From positions 1 through 64,000 of the forward strand of contig NZ_JAQZBC010000012.1 of assembly GCF_029239295.1 (NCBI RefSeq): DNA of 64,000 nt, in the 5' to 3' direction. Origin of the DNA: Sphingomonas sp. (GTDB lineage Bacteria; Pseudomonadota; Alphaproteobacteria; Sphingomonadales; Sphingomonadaceae). This document shows, piece by piece, positions 54,869 to 64,000 of this stretch (the first letter of the stretch is position 1; every line of letters begins with the position of its first letter). The position numbers and the translations under genes are program-made. The notes beneath the pieces were generated by a model. It had not been told where the DNA came from and ran no database searches. It worked only from the letters and a program-made list of their open reading frames with translations.

Positions 54869-55228
54869 TTAGCGGAAGGCCCCGCGGATCACGTTGATGA
54901 TCTGGCCGTTGCGACCGATCAGCAGTGCGTCTCCGCCCGATCGCACCCACTGCTGGCCACGCTGCGGCGCGTAGAGGCGCTTGCCGCGGAACTGGCGATG
55001 GTCGACGACGCGATAGTTGCGAGCATAGCGTCGATCGAAGCGTTCACCCTTGCGCCAGTCGCGATAGGTCGGTTGACGCGTAACGGTGGTATGCTTCATG
55101 ACCGTCCCGTTGCCGCGATGCTGAACCGTGCGAGTAACCTCGCGGTGCTGCGCCTGCGCGGCGCTGGCGATCACCGGGGTGGCGACCAGCGAGGCGGCGA
55201 CAGTCGCCTTGATCAGATTCTTGAACAT
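54869..55228 (-). CDS. RcnB family periplasmic protein
   Basis: This 119-residue protein has a signal peptide ([20 protein letters not shown], then ASAAQAQ) and a small, basic mature part. The C-terminal segment [20 protein letters not shown] matches the RcnB/DUF family, whose E. coli member is linked to nickel and cobalt homeostasis. His- and Arg-rich stretches ([14 protein letters not shown]) could bind metal or polyanion. The specific role here is not known. It is read divergently from the GT39-like gene. Confidence 0.85.
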   Translation of the reverse strand: MFKNLIKATVAASLVATPVIASAAQAQHREVTRTVQHRGNGTVMKHTTVTRQPTYRDWRKGERFDRRYARNYRVVDHRQFRGKRLYAPQRGQQWVRSGGDALLIGRNGQIINVIRGAFR

Positions 55229-55411
55229 CTCACTGCTCCTCTTTCACTTTGTACCGGCGCCGGCGTCTCGGCGTCGGATATCTATCTGGGGCAGGGATGT
55301 ATCGCAGCTGTCACAGCGCGCGCACTAAATGGTCGCGATTTGTCGCAGATCGCGATCCAGCCTGAACCGTGGTTCAGAAATGCAATCATTTCTACACGTG
55401 GTGGGCGTACA

Positions 55412-56929
55412 ATGGGCGTGATGGCGACACTCTTTACGCGCGGATCGTGGAACGGCAGCTCGCCTCTGTCTGCGTCCGACGGCTCTATTCTCGACGCGAA
55501 AACCCGACGCCTCTGGGCCATGTTCCTGTTCCTTGCGATCGGGGCAGCCCTGTTCATAGGCTGGGTTGGCTTCATGGCCTCCGACGACTCGCTTTATTAT
55601 GCAGGCGCGCTGCGGTGGCTGACCGATCCGCCCTTTGCTGGCAGCGATCACTGGTCGACCCGCTTTCCCCTGACGCTCACCTTTGCCGCGATGCTGGCGG
55701 CGTTCGGGCGCAATTACGTAGCGTTGGGCATGACGGCGGTCCTGTTCTACGTCGTGCTGGTGGCGCTCGTTGGCCGCTTCACCGCTGGTCTGACAGGGGA
55801 GCGAAGCGGGTGGATCGCCGCACTGCTGACCGCGACGCTGCCGGTGGTGGTCAGCCATGCAACCACAGTCAGCGTGGATCTGATCGAAGTTGCGGCGCTG
55901 GTCGGCGGTGCCTGGCTGGTCGGCCGTGCCAGCGATGATCGCGTCGGCCTTGTCCGCGCTGCCGCTGGTGGGGCGCTGTTCGGCATCGCCGTACTGTGCC
56001 GCGAGACAAGCGTTCTAGCGCTGGCGGCGCTTGGCCCACTGTTGCTGATCGGCCGGCCGATATCGCGCCGCGTGTTGATCGCCTGCGCCGTTGGTGCCGC
56101 AGCCATTCTGGCGGGAGAGGCCTTGTTCCAATGGGCGATGACGGGTGAACCGCTGCGCCGCTACACGATCGCCTTCCATCACGACGAACACATCGACCGG
56201 GCCGCGAACAGAGAGGGTAATTTCCTTCTCTGGCCGCCGATCGATCCCTTGCTCGTCCTCCTCATCAATGATGATTTCGGCCTGTTGTTCTGGCTGTTGC
56301 CGGTAGCATTCGCCCGCGGCGCGTGGGCGCTGATCCCCCGCGCGCGCCGCGTACCGCTGACCCTGCTGTCGATCATGGCGGGCGTCAGCTTTTTGCTCGT
56401 CGCTGCACTTTATACGAAGCTGGTCTTGAACCCCCGCTACTTCATGCTGGCCGCTATCGTCGGGTTGATCGTGCTCGCCATCTGGATCAATCGGCTTCCT
56501 GCGCGCGTGGCGGCGTTGATCCTGACCATCCTTGTATCGACCAACCTATTGTTGATGAGCGTCGGCAACGCGCATCCACGCTGGCCGATGGAAGCTCTGG
56601 TCCTGGCGGCGCAGGCTAACCCCGGAGAGGTCGTCGCGGCGGACGAGGGCATCGTGCATCGCGCGGCCATATCGATGGCCTTCATCGGTCAGGACAACAT
56701 CCGCCCCTTGCCGACAGATCCTGCCGATCAGGCAGTGCCTCATCTCGTCGTGACGAAAGCGGGCGAGGCGCCGGCCGGGCGGATCGTGGCCAGGTATCCG
56801 TCACCGCCGACGCGGCTCGGTTCTTTGCTGCGTACGCTGGGGCTCGCACCGTTGGTGCCCTCCGCCATCGCCCACAGAATGTTTTCGCCCAGCCCCGAAA
56901 TGGTCCTCGTCCGAACCTCTGGCGGTTGA
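55412..56929 (+). CDS. GT39-like membrane glycosyltransferase
   Basis: This 505-residue integral membrane protein has about 11 transmembrane helices and the GT-C (ArnT/PMT-like, DUF2029-type) layout. The first periplasmic loop carries the acidic pair in FMASDDSLYYAGALRWL, which fits the catalytic Asp/Glu of this family, followed by a long HWSTRFPL loop. It probably transfers a sugar from a polyprenyl phosphate to a lipid or protein acceptor. ATG 55412 is the best start; the open frame further upstream is antisense to the RcnB-like gene. It is followed 53 bases later by fabD. Confidence 0.84.
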   Translation: MGVMATLFTRGSWNGSSPLSASDGSILDAKTRRLWAMFLFLAIGAALFIGWVGFMASDDSLYYAGALRWLTDPPFAGSDHWSTRFPLTLTFAAMLAAFGRNYVALGMTAVLFYVVLVALVGRFTAGLTGERSGWIAALLTATLPVVVSHATTVSVDLIEVAALVGGAWLVGRASDDRVGLVRAAAGGALFGIAVLCRETSVLALAALGPLLLIGRPISRRVLIACAVGAAAILAGEALFQWAMTGEPLRRYTIAFHHDEHIDRAANREGNFLLWPPIDPLLVLLINDDFGLLFWLLPVAFARGAWALIPRARRVPLTLLSIMAGVSFLLVAALYTKLVLNPRYFMLAAIVGLIVLAIWINRLPARVAALILTILVSTNLLLMSVGNAHPRWPMEALVLAAQANPGEVVAADEGIVHRAAISMAFIGQDNIRPLPTDPADQAVPHLVVTKAGEAPAGRIVARYPSPPTRLGSLLRTLGLAPLVPSAIAHRMFSPSPEMVLVRTSGG

Positions 56930-56982
56930 CCGTAGCGCCTCGCCCCGCCTACCGCGCGCCTCTTCCAATTCAGGAGAGACCG

Positions 56983-57918
56983 ATGCGAGCGTTCATCTTT
57001 CCGGGTCAGGGCAGCCAGGCTGTCGGCATGGGCCAGGCACTGTCAGCTGCCAGCCCCGCCGCGCGTGAGGTTTTCGGCGAGGTTGACGAGGCACTTGGCC
57101 AGAACCTCTTCCGGCTCATGGCCGAGGGGCCGGCTGACGAGTTGACGCTGACCGAGAATGCGCAGCCGGCGATCATGGCCAACGCCATCGCTACCTTGCG
57201 CGTGCTCGAAAAGGAGGGTGGTATTCGCCTCGCGGACAAGGCGGACTTTGTAGCCGGTCACAGCCTGGGCGAATATACCGCGCTGTGCGCTGCCGGCGCG
57301 TTCGACGTCGCAACGACGGCTCGCCTGCTGAAGCTGCGCGGTCAGGCGATGCAGGCTGCCGTCCCGGTGGGCGAGGGTGGCATGGCCGCCTTGCTGGGCG
57401 CCGACCTGATGAAGGCGCAGGCGATTGCATCCGCCGCTGCTGAGGGCGAGGTGTGCACCGTCGCGAATGACAATGATCCATCGCAGGTCGTCATTTCCGG
57501 CGCGAAGGCCGCGATTGATCGGGCGATTGCCATTGCCAAGGATCATGGTGCGAAGCGCGGGATCGCGTTGCCGGTGTCGGCACCTTTCCACTGCTCGCTG
57601 ATGCAGCCCGCGGCCGATGCCATGGCCACGGCGCTGGCAGACGCGCGCATCGCCGCGCCGCTCGTGCCGGTCTATGCCAATGTTCTCGCCGCCCCGGTCA
57701 GCGATCCCGATACGATCCGCCGCCTGCTGGTGGAGCAGGTCACCGGCATGGTCCGCTGGCGCGAATCGGTGCTGGCGATGGTCGAGGCGGACGTGACCGA
57801 TTTCGTCGAATTCGGCGGTAAGGTTCTAGGACCGATGGTCAAGCGGACCGCACCGGATGCGAACGCGATCAGCGTCGTGTCCATGGATGATATCGAGGCG
57901 CTGCTGAAGGCGCTGTGA
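56983..57918 (+). CDS. fabD: malonyl-CoA:ACP transacylase
   Basis: FabD moves malonyl from CoA to acyl carrier protein, starting fatty-acid elongation. The protein has 311 residues with FIFPGQGSQAVGMGQ (residues 4-18), the nucleophile Ser94 in GHSLGE, and His in APFHCSLM. ATG 56983 has AGGAGAG eight bases upstream; the upstream frame extension is not conserved. It heads fabD-fabG-acpP-fabF. Confidence 0.97.
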   Translation: MRAFIFPGQGSQAVGMGQALSAASPAAREVFGEVDEALGQNLFRLMAEGPADELTLTENAQPAIMANAIATLRVLEKEGGIRLADKADFVAGHSLGEYTALCAAGAFDVATTARLLKLRGQAMQAAVPVGEGGMAALLGADLMKAQAIASAAAEGEVCTVANDNDPSQVVISGAKAAIDRAIAIAKDHGAKRGIALPVSAPFHCSLMQPAADAMATALADARIAAPLVPVYANVLAAPVSDPDTIRRLLVEQVTGMVRWRESVLAMVEADVTDFVEFGGKVLGPMVKRTAPDANAISVVSMDDIEALLKAL

Positions 57919-57931
57919 AGGAGGAAGTTTG

Positions 57932-58672
57932 ATGTTCGACCTCACGGGCATGACGGCGCTGGTAACCGGCGCATCGGGCGGGATCGGTTCCGCCGTTGCG
58001 CAAGCGCTGGCGGCGCAGGGCGCTCGGATCGCGGTATCCGGTTCCAACCTCGACAAGCTGGAGGCATTTCGCGCCAGCCTGGCGGGTGATCACGTCGCGA
58101 TCCCGGCGAACCTTTCGGATTCGGCGGCCGTCGATGCACTTGTGCCCGCCGCGGTAGAGGCGCTGGGTGGCCGTCTCGACATCCTGGTCAACAATGCCGG
58201 CGTTACCCGTGACAACCTCACGATGCGCATGAAGGATGACGAATGGGATCAGGTGATCCGCGTCAACCTGGAAGCCGCTTTCCGCCTGATCCGCGCCGCG
58301 GCGAAGCCGATGATGAAGCAGCGTTTCGGTCGCATCGTGTCGATCACGTCGGTGGTCGGGCAGACCGGCAATCCGGGTCAGGCGAATTATGCCGCGTCCA
58401 AGGCCGGTCTGGTCGGCATGTCGAAGGCAGTTGCACAGGAACTGGCGAGCCGGGGCGTGACCGTGAATTGCGTCGCCCCGGGCTTCATCCGGTCGGCGAT
58501 GACCGACGTCTTGCCGGATGCGCAAAAGTCGGCACTGCTTACCAAGATTCCGGCTGGTGATCTTGGCCGCGGAGAGGATATCGGGGCAGCCGTCGTTTAC
58601 CTTGCATCGCGCGAGGCGGGCTATGTCACGGGCCAGACATTGCACGTCAATGGCGGCATGGCGATGATTTAA
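57932..58672 (+). CDS. fabG: 3-oxoacyl-ACP reductase
   Basis: FabG reduces beta-ketoacyl-ACP with NADPH in fatty-acid synthesis. The protein has 246 residues with VTGASGGIG (residues 11-19), NNAG, the Ser-Tyr-Lys active site (SITSVVGQ and YAASK), and NGGMAMI at the end. ATG 57932 has AAGGAGG nine bases upstream. It follows fabD by 13 bases. Confidence 0.97.
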   Translation: MFDLTGMTALVTGASGGIGSAVAQALAAQGARIAVSGSNLDKLEAFRASLAGDHVAIPANLSDSAAVDALVPAAVEALGGRLDILVNNAGVTRDNLTMRMKDDEWDQVIRVNLEAAFRLIRAAAKPMMKQRFGRIVSITSVVGQTGNPGQANYAASKAGLVGMSKAVAQELASRGVTVNCVAPGFIRSAMTDVLPDAQKSALLTKIPAGDLGRGEDIGAAVVYLASREAGYVTGQTLHVNGGMAMI

Positions 58673-58752
58673 AGCAGACTTGTATCGCAGCGAGGCCCGT
58701 TCTACCTGCGTTCAGGATTCAACAACCCCCCGACGAAACAAAGGGAATTATT

Positions 58753-58989
58753 ATGAGCGAGACCGCCGACCGCGTGAAGAAGATCGTCGTCGAGCATCTC
58801 GGCGTCGAGGCCGACAAGGTGACCGAGGATGCGAGCTTCATCGACGATCTCGGCGCGGACAGCCTCGACATTGTCGAGCTGGTGATGGCGTTCGAAGAAG
58901 AGTTCGGGGTAGAAATTCCCGATGACGCCGCCGAGAAGATCACCACCGTGCGCGATGCGATCACCTACATCGACGAGCACAAGGGCTGA
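58753..58989 (+). CDS. acpP: acyl carrier protein
   Basis: This 78-residue acidic protein carries growing acyl chains on phosphopantetheine. The attachment site is Ser37 in [11 protein letters not shown]. Length and sequence are typical. ATG 58753 has AAGGGA upstream. A terminator-like hairpin follows it, so acpP can also be transcribed as a short abundant message. Confidence 0.98.
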   Translation: MSETADRVKKIVVEHLGVEADKVTEDASFIDDLGADSLDIVELVMAFEEEFGVEIPDDAAEKITTVRDAITYIDEHKG

Positions 58990-59045
58990 TCGCCCGCGGG
59001 GCGGGGCGGCATGACGTTCGCTCCTGCTTCGCACTGGATTTGAGC

Positions 59046-59086
59046 GGCTCCCCGTCCCCGTCTAGAGGGCGGGGGGCCGTTTCGTT
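59046..59086 (+). terminator. terminator between acpP and fabF
   Basis: A stem of 12 bp with two G-U pairs (59046-59057 with 59067-59078) is followed by GTTTCGTT. It lies 56 bases after acpP and probably terminates part of the transcripts before fabF. Confidence 0.6.
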
Positions 59087-59108
59087 GTAATGTTCATGGA
59101 GTTGCGCA

Positions 59109-60368
59109 ATGCGCCGCGTCGTTGTCACAGGTCTTGGTCTCGTCACCCCGTTGGGGGCAGACGTGGAAACAGCATGGGCCAATATCATCGCTGGCAAGTC
59201 GGGCGCAGGCCCGATCACGCGATTTGATGCATCGGACCAGAAATGCCGCATCGCCTGCGAGGTGAAGCCGGCGGATCATCCGTACGGCTTTGATGCCAGC
59301 AAGCGGGTCGATCACAAGATCCAGCGCCAGGTCGATCCATTCATCGTGTTCGGCATCGATGCGGCCGGGCAGGCACTCGAGGACGCGGGCCTGACGGAGA
59401 TGTCGGAACAGGAGCGTTTTCGGGCAGGTTGTTCGATCGGCGCTGGCATCGGCGGATTGCCAGGTATCGCCAGCGAATCGATCGTGCTCCATGAAAAGGG
59501 TCCCAGCCGCGTCAGCCCGCACTTCGTGCACGGGCGCCTGATCAATCTGATCTCGGGTCAGGTCAGCATCAAATATGGCTTGATGGGGCCGAACCATGCG
59601 GTCGTGACCGCCTGCTCGACCGGGGCGCATTCAATCGGCGATGCCGCTCGGATGATCGCCATGGACGATGCGGACGTCATGCTGGCCGGTGGCTCGGAAG
59701 GCGCGATCTGCCCGCTTGGCATTGCCGGCTTCGCCCAGGCGCGCGCACTCAGCACGAACTACAACGATACCCCTGAGAAGGCCAGTCGCCCGTACGACAA
59801 GGACCGCGACGGCTTTGTGATGGGCGAGGGCGCTGGCGTGGTCGTGCTCGAAGAATATGAGCGCGCCAAGGCTCGCGGTGCGAAGATCTATGCCGAAGTG
59901 ATCGGCTATGGTCTTTCCGGCGACGCCTATCACGTCACCGCGCCCCATCCCGAAGGTTCGGGTGCGTTCCGCTCGATGGAGATGGCGATGCGCAAGTCGG
60001 GACTCCGGCTTGAGGATATCGACTACATCAACGCGCACGGCACCTCGACGCCGCTGGGTGATGAACTGGAGCTTGGCGCGGTCCGTCGCCTGTTCGGCGA
60101 TCATATCGGCTCGCTTTCCATGTCCTCGACGAAGTCGGCGATCGGTCACTTGCTCGGCGGCGCGGGCGCGGTCGAAAGCATCTTCTGCATCCTGGCGATG
60201 CGCGACCAGATCGTGCCCCCGACGCTCAACCTCGACAATCCAAGCGACAATTGCGCGGGCGTCGATCTGGTGCCGCACACCGCCAAAAAGCGTCAGGTGC
60301 GCGCCGTGCTCAACAACAGCTTCGGCTTTGGCGGCACGAACGCATCGCTGGTGATGAAGGCGATCTGA
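59109..60368 (+). CDS. fabF: 3-oxoacyl-ACP synthase II
   Basis: FabF condenses malonyl-ACP with an acyl-ACP. The 419-residue protein has Cys169 in VTACSTGAHS, His in YINAHGTSTPLGD and His in SAIGHLLGGAGAVES, the Cys-His-His triad of FabF/FabB. The final FGFGGTNASLV is typical. ATG 59109 has GGAG nine bases upstream. Confidence 0.97.
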   Translation: MRRVVVTGLGLVTPLGADVETAWANIIAGKSGAGPITRFDASDQKCRIACEVKPADHPYGFDASKRVDHKIQRQVDPFIVFGIDAAGQALEDAGLTEMSEQERFRAGCSIGAGIGGLPGIASESIVLHEKGPSRVSPHFVHGRLINLISGQVSIKYGLMGPNHAVVTACSTGAHSIGDAARMIAMDDADVMLAGGSEGAICPLGIAGFAQARALSTNYNDTPEKASRPYDKDRDGFVMGEGAGVVVLEEYERAKARGAKIYAEVIGYGLSGDAYHVTAPHPEGSGAFRSMEMAMRKSGLRLEDIDYINAHGTSTPLGDELELGAVRRLFGDHIGSLSMSSTKSAIGHLLGGAGAVESIFCILAMRDQIVPPTLNLDNPSDNCAGVDLVPHTAKKRQVRAVLNNSFGFGGTNASLVMKAI

Positions 60369-60445
60369 CGGTCGGCGCGGGCCGCGTGAGGCTGGCCGGC
60401 TGAGCGCCGGCCGCCCGCGGCACGTGCCATCACCAGGGTAAATGC

Positions 60446-61414
60446 ATGCGCAAGACTGGGTGTTTCGGACTGCTGATCGGGCTGGTGTTGATCGCCGGCC
60501 TGTTCTGGATCGCGCGTGACTGGTCGGGTCCGGGTCCGTCCCCGAAACCCTTGTCCGTCGTGGTACCCGCCGGGGCCAGCCTCGCGCGGGCGGCGATCGA
60601 GCTGGAGAAGCAGGGCGCGATCCGCTCTGCCCAGCGCTTCCGCGGCTATGCTCGTGTGTTCGGCAGCGGAACCCCGATCAAGGCCGGCGAATATGCAATC
60701 CCGAAAGGCGCCAGCGCCGCCGACATCCTGACGCTGCTCGAAGACGGCAAGGTCCGCCAGCGCCTGGTGCCTGTGCCCGAGGGCTATCCCTCGATCATGG
60801 TGCATGAGGCGCTGATGCGTGCCGAGGGCCTCCGCGGCGACGTGGCGGTGCCGGGCGAAGGGTCGATCCTGCCCGATAGTTACGCCTATCAGCTCAACGA
60901 TACCCGAGCGGCTGTCGTCGCGCGGATGCAGAGGGCGATGAGCGATTATCTCGCCGCTGCCTGGAAGAAGCGCGAGCCGGGCATCGCGGTCTCTACCCCG
61001 CAGGAAGCCGTCATTCTCGCGTCGATCGTCGAGAAGGAGACCAGCAAGCCGTCGGAACGGCGGATGGTCGCGGCGGTTTACACCAATCGATTAAAGCGTG
61101 GCATGCCGCTTCAGGCGGATCCGACGGTCATATACCCGATCACCAAGGGCAAGCCGCTCGGCCGCCGCATCCTTCGCTCGGAGCTTCAGGCGAAGAACGG
61201 CTACAATACCTATGCCAGCGCCGGCTTGCCGGTCGGGCCGATCGCCAATCCAGGCCGCGAATCGATCGACGCCGTCCTCGATCCTGAGACCAGCTCCGCG
61301 CTTTACTTCGTCGCGGACGGCACTGGTGGCCATGTCTTTGCGGACACGTTGCAGCAGCACAACGCCAACGTCGCTAAATGGTATGCCATTCGCCGGGCGC
61401 GCGGCGAGATGTAA
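60446..61414 (+). CDS. mltG: endolytic murein transglycosylase
   Basis: MltG cuts nascent peptidoglycan strands next to the membrane and sets their length. The 322-residue protein has one N-terminal transmembrane helix (LIGLVLIAGLFWIARDW, residues 8-24) and the YceG/MltG domain with the catalytic Glu in ILASIVEKET (about residue 193), LPVGPIANPG and ALYFVADG near the end. It follows fabF by 77 bases, an order common in many bacteria. Confidence 0.95.
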   Translation: MRKTGCFGLLIGLVLIAGLFWIARDWSGPGPSPKPLSVVVPAGASLARAAIELEKQGAIRSAQRFRGYARVFGSGTPIKAGEYAIPKGASAADILTLLEDGKVRQRLVPVPEGYPSIMVHEALMRAEGLRGDVAVPGEGSILPDSYAYQLNDTRAAVVARMQRAMSDYLAAAWKKREPGIAVSTPQEAVILASIVEKETSKPSERRMVAAVYTNRLKRGMPLQADPTVIYPITKGKPLGRRILRSELQAKNGYNTYASAGLPVGPIANPGRESIDAVLDPETSSALYFVADGTGGHVFADTLQQHNANVAKWYAIRRARGEM

Positions 61415-61490
61415 GCTGTTCACATCGGTCGATCCGCGCGTAGAAAGGGGAACGACCTAACGGACACGCCGATTTCCTTTGACCACTCCC

Positions 61491-63812
61491 ATGTTGATCG
61501 TTGCGGGCTTGATCCTGCTGCTGCTGGTGGCGGGAGCCTCGGCGGCACTGTATCACGGCCTGAGGCTCAGCGGCGCGGCGACTCGTGAGCGGGAGCGGTG
61601 GCAAGCCACCCAAGCGCTGCTTGCCCATGCGCCGATGCAGCCGGTCCTGGTCCGCCCCGACCTGCGGCTCGACATGCCGCCCCGCGTGGCGGATCTCTTC
61701 GGCCTCGTTCAGCCGGCGACCGATCTCGATGGCCTGAGCTCGGCCGGCGGCGGTCTCGACCCGCTCGATGTGGAGCGGATCATGGCCGATCTTCTGGCCA
61801 TGCAGCGGTCCGGCCGCCCGTTTGTTCGGCAAGTGCGCCCCCGCGGCGCTGCCCGGACACTGACCCTTCGGGGCGAACGTACACCGACCGGGCGGCAAGG
61901 GACCGATCTCGTTTTGTGGGTGCATGACGCCAGCGAGGAGCAGGCAGAGGTCGAACGCCTCGCTAACGAACAGTCGCAGGTGCGCGAGGCGTTCGAGGCG
62001 CTGACCGGTCTGATAGAGGCCGCTCCCATGCCCATGTGGTACCGTGGACCCGACCTTCGCTTGTCGATGGTCAACACGGCCTATGTGCAGGGGGTGGAGG
62101 GCAGCGATGCGGCCGATGTCGTCGGCCGCGGGGTGGAATTGATCGAGGGATCGGGGCACGGTGGCCCGCTGGCCGGCGCCATCGCCGCCCGTGAGACCGG
62201 CCGGCCTGAGGTGCGGGTCCTCCCGGCTACCATCGGCGGCGCGCGACGCTCCATGTTGCTCCATGATGTGCCGCTGCCCAACGGCGGCGTTGCCGGCTTC
62301 GCAATTGACATCGAGGAGCTGGAGCAGGCGAGGGCGCGCGAGCGGCGGTTTGCCGACGCGCAGCGGGCGATGCTGGATCGATTGTCCGCCGGCGTCGCCC
62401 AGTTCGGCCGTGATCGCTCCTTGGTATTCTGCAACCAGCCATTCCGCCGCATGTTCGCGATGCGCAGCGAATGGCTCTCCGATCGTCCGGAATTCGACCG
62501 CGTGATTGAGCGGATGCGGGAGGCGAATCGGCTGCCCGAGGTGCGCGACTTCCCGGGATGGAAGGCGGAGCGCCGCGAATGGTTCACGCGCACCGATGCA
62601 GCCGTCGAGGAAACGTGGCACCTCCCCAACGGCGTCTATATCCGTGTGGTCGCGCAGCTGCTCCCCGATGGCGGGCTCCTGTTGATCTTCGAGGATCGTA
62701 CCGAGGAGGTGCAACTGGCATCGGCGCGCGACACGCTGTTGCGCGTCCGGACCGCTACCTTCGACAATCTCTTTGAGGCGCTGGGTGTCTTTGCCGCCGA
62801 TGGTCGCCTCCAACTCTGGAACAACCGCTTCCGTGCCCTGTGGGAGCTGGAAGAGGAGTTTCTCAACGGCCATCCCCGCGTCGATGCGGTCGCGGAAAAG
62901 ATCGCACCCAAATTGCGCACCCCCAACCGGGCAAAGCTCGTGACCGACCTGGTCCGTTCAGCGACCAGCGACCGGCAGCAGCGCGGTGGCCGTGTGGCGC
63001 TGGCAGATGGACGACATTACGAATTCGCTGCGGTTCCACTGCCGGATGGCAATGCCCTCTTTACCATGCTGGACATCACCGACAGCCGGCGTGCGGAGCA
63101 GGCGCTGCGCGATCGCGCCGCCGCGCTCGAGGCGGCCGACAAGGTGAAGACCGCCTTTGTCGCGAACATGAGCTACGAACTGCGCACCCCGCTTACGTCG
63201 ATCAGCGGCTTCGCGGAAATGCTCCACGCTGGCTACGCCGGCACCCTGTCCGATCAGGGCACGCAATATGTCGGCGCGATCCTCGATTCGGTCGAGCGGC
63301 TCGGCTTGTTGATCGATGACGTGCTGAACCTGACCCAGGCGGAGGGGGAACCGGCGCTGACCCGTGAGGAGGTTGTGCTCGCCGACCTGCTCGCCGCCGC
63401 CGCCGAGGCCCGGCGAAGCGATGCCGATCTGCGCGCGATCGATCTGGTCACGGCCATCGATCCGGGTGTCGGCAAGGTGGTGGGTGATCCGCAGCGGCTG
63501 CGCGAGGCGGTGGATCATCTGCTGCGCAACGCCCTGAACGCGACGGGCGGCGGAGGCCGGGTGCTCTTGCACGCGGATGGCGACGGGCGCGCGGCGCGGA
63601 TCATCGTCTCGGACGACGGTGCCGGCCTCGATGCCGACGCCGTCAGCCGCGTCTTTGACCGGTTCGCCCAGGCAGCCAGCGCCGACACCGGTCGAACGCT
63701 CGACCTTGGTCTCCCGCTGGCCAAGCAATTTGTCGAGGCGCATGGCGGCTCGATCACGATGGTCAGCGAACCGGGCGTCGGATCGCTCGTAACGGTGGAG
63801 CTTCCGCGATGA
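61491..63812 (+). CDS. divL: DivL-like tyrosine pseudo-kinase
   Basis: This 773-residue protein has one N-terminal transmembrane helix, several PAS-type domains (residues 60-520), and a HisKA/HATPase core. The phospho-acceptor His is replaced by Tyr562 in NMSYELRTPLTSI, exactly as in Caulobacter DivL (Tyr550). DivL does not act as a normal kinase; it controls CckA and thereby CtrA, linking cell polarity to the cell cycle. The ATP domain keeps LRNALNA, DDGAGLD and a degenerate G-box (RTLDLGLPLAKQ), so ATP may still bind. Start is ATG 61491 or TTG 61479; neither has a strong ribosome site. The stop overlaps the start of tsaE. Confidence 0.92.
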   Translation: MLIVAGLILLLLVAGASAALYHGLRLSGAATRERERWQATQALLAHAPMQPVLVRPDLRLDMPPRVADLFGLVQPATDLDGLSSAGGGLDPLDVERIMADLLAMQRSGRPFVRQVRPRGAARTLTLRGERTPTGRQGTDLVLWVHDASEEQAEVERLANEQSQVREAFEALTGLIEAAPMPMWYRGPDLRLSMVNTAYVQGVEGSDAADVVGRGVELIEGSGHGGPLAGAIAARETGRPEVRVLPATIGGARRSMLLHDVPLPNGGVAGFAIDIEELEQARARERRFADAQRAMLDRLSAGVAQFGRDRSLVFCNQPFRRMFAMRSEWLSDRPEFDRVIERMREANRLPEVRDFPGWKAERREWFTRTDAAVEETWHLPNGVYIRVVAQLLPDGGLLLIFEDRTEEVQLASARDTLLRVRTATFDNLFEALGVFAADGRLQLWNNRFRALWELEEEFLNGHPRVDAVAEKIAPKLRTPNRAKLVTDLVRSATSDRQQRGGRVALADGRHYEFAAVPLPDGNALFTMLDITDSRRAEQALRDRAAALEAADKVKTAFVANMSYELRTPLTSISGFAEMLHAGYAGTLSDQGTQYVGAILDSVERLGLLIDDVLNLTQAEGEPALTREEVVLADLLAAAAEARRSDADLRAIDLVTAIDPGVGKVVGDPQRLREAVDHLLRNALNATGGGGRVLLHADGDGRAARIIVSDDGAGLDADAVSRVFDRFAQAASADTGRTLDLGLPLAKQFVEAHGGSITMVSEPGVGSLVTVELPR

Positions 63813-64000
63813 ACCGCGGCGAGCGCATGCTGTCCGATCCGGCCGCTAGCGAAGCTGTCGGGGCGGAGGTCGCCAGCGTTCTACGCGTCGGTGATGTGGT
63901 TCTGCTCGAGGGGCAGCTCGGCGCGGGAAAGACCAGCATCGCGCGCGGGCTGCTGGCCGCCCTCGGCTTGCAGGGCGAGGCACCCAGCCCCAGCTTCGCG
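63809..64000 (+). CDS. tsaE: tRNA threonylcarbamoyladenosine ATPase, N-terminal part
   Basis: The first 64 residues are within the window and the gene runs off its right edge. Walker A is GQLGAGKTS (residues 34-42), followed by APSPSFA, the equivalent of the SPTF segment in YjeE/TsaE. TsaE works with TsaB and TsaD in making the t6A37 modification. The ATG overlaps the divL stop by four bases (ATGA). Confidence 0.93.
   Translation, partial: MNRGERMLSDPAASEAVGAEVASVLRVGDVVLLEGQLGAGKTSIARGLLAALGLQGEAPSPSFA

Noticed and set aside
54680..55411. N-terminal extension of the GT39-like frame
   Set aside because: The extra 244 codons are antisense to the RcnB-like gene and rpsF leader, and contain no membrane or signal features of the family.

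Overview
The window is a chromosomal segment of a GC-rich alphaproteobacterium, most likely a sphingomonad (Sphingomonas or a close relative). The reasons are two large TonB-dependent receptors with Sphingomonas-style TonB boxes, a DivL-type pseudo-kinase followed by tsaE, a folE/folM-like/folB cluster, a class I fructose-bisphosphate aldolase, short BLUF proteins, and the general codon bias. This placement is inference from gene content; no rRNA lies in the window. I find no CRISPR array, no intact insertion sequence and no prophage. Most of the window looks like core genome with small accessory patches.

Layout. 1-497 holds no convincing gene and carries a three-copy imperfect motif. 498-5000 holds a SWIB-domain protein, S-formylglutathione hydrolase and a TonB-dependent receptor. 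5179-6918 is an overlapping pterin operon (folE, pteridine-reductase-like SDR, folB-like). 6931-16600 holds a TPR/TonB-like secreted protein, leuA with a leucine-rich leader peptide and hairpin, a BLUF photoreceptor, YceI, a Pro-rich membrane protein, and the branched-chain amino acid genes ilvC, ilvH and ilvB next to miaA. serB diverges from miaA with overlapping start regions. 17560-20942 holds a LacI regulator with its own operator, joined directly to a GH144-like lipoprotein, then an SDR.

20973-28882 holds a hotdog thioesterase, a MASE1-PAS-GGEEF diguanylate cyclase, NadE, a PAS hybrid histidine kinase and a class I aldolase. 29063-31424 holds tRNA-Gly(TCC), a 53-residue membrane protein, a second BLUF protein, a Crp/Fnr regulator, a 61-residue protein and tRNA-Tyr(GTA). 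31561-37717 holds an M28 peptidase, RlmB-like methyltransferase, a 2Fe-2S ferredoxin, an AlkA-like glycosylase, a DUF2147 protein, MTA phosphorylase and an Nramp transporter.

37787-50213 looks like a module for uptake and activation of a hydrophobic carboxylic acid: thioesterase, acyl-CoA ligase, SDR, YfcG-like GST, drug-type MFS pump, two paired acyl-CoA dehydrogenases, TonB-dependent receptor and spinster-type MFS transporter. 50374-53257 holds a tiny hydrophobic peptide, a tandem hairpin repeat, Ohr and an ABC exporter. 53461-54725 is the rpsF-rpsR-rplI operon. After an RcnB-like protein and a GT39-like membrane glycosyltransferase, 56983-61414 is the fatty-acid block fabD-fabG-acpP-fabF followed by mltG. 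The window ends with divL and the start of tsaE.

The strongest non-obvious signals are the leuA leader peptide with a 12-bp hairpin that contains its stop codon, the DivL homologue with Tyr in place of the phospho-acceptor His, the pteridine reductase-type Asp/Tyr/Lys triad in the folE operon, the LacI/GH144 cassette, and the 37-bp hairpin-bearing tandem repeat upstream of ohr.
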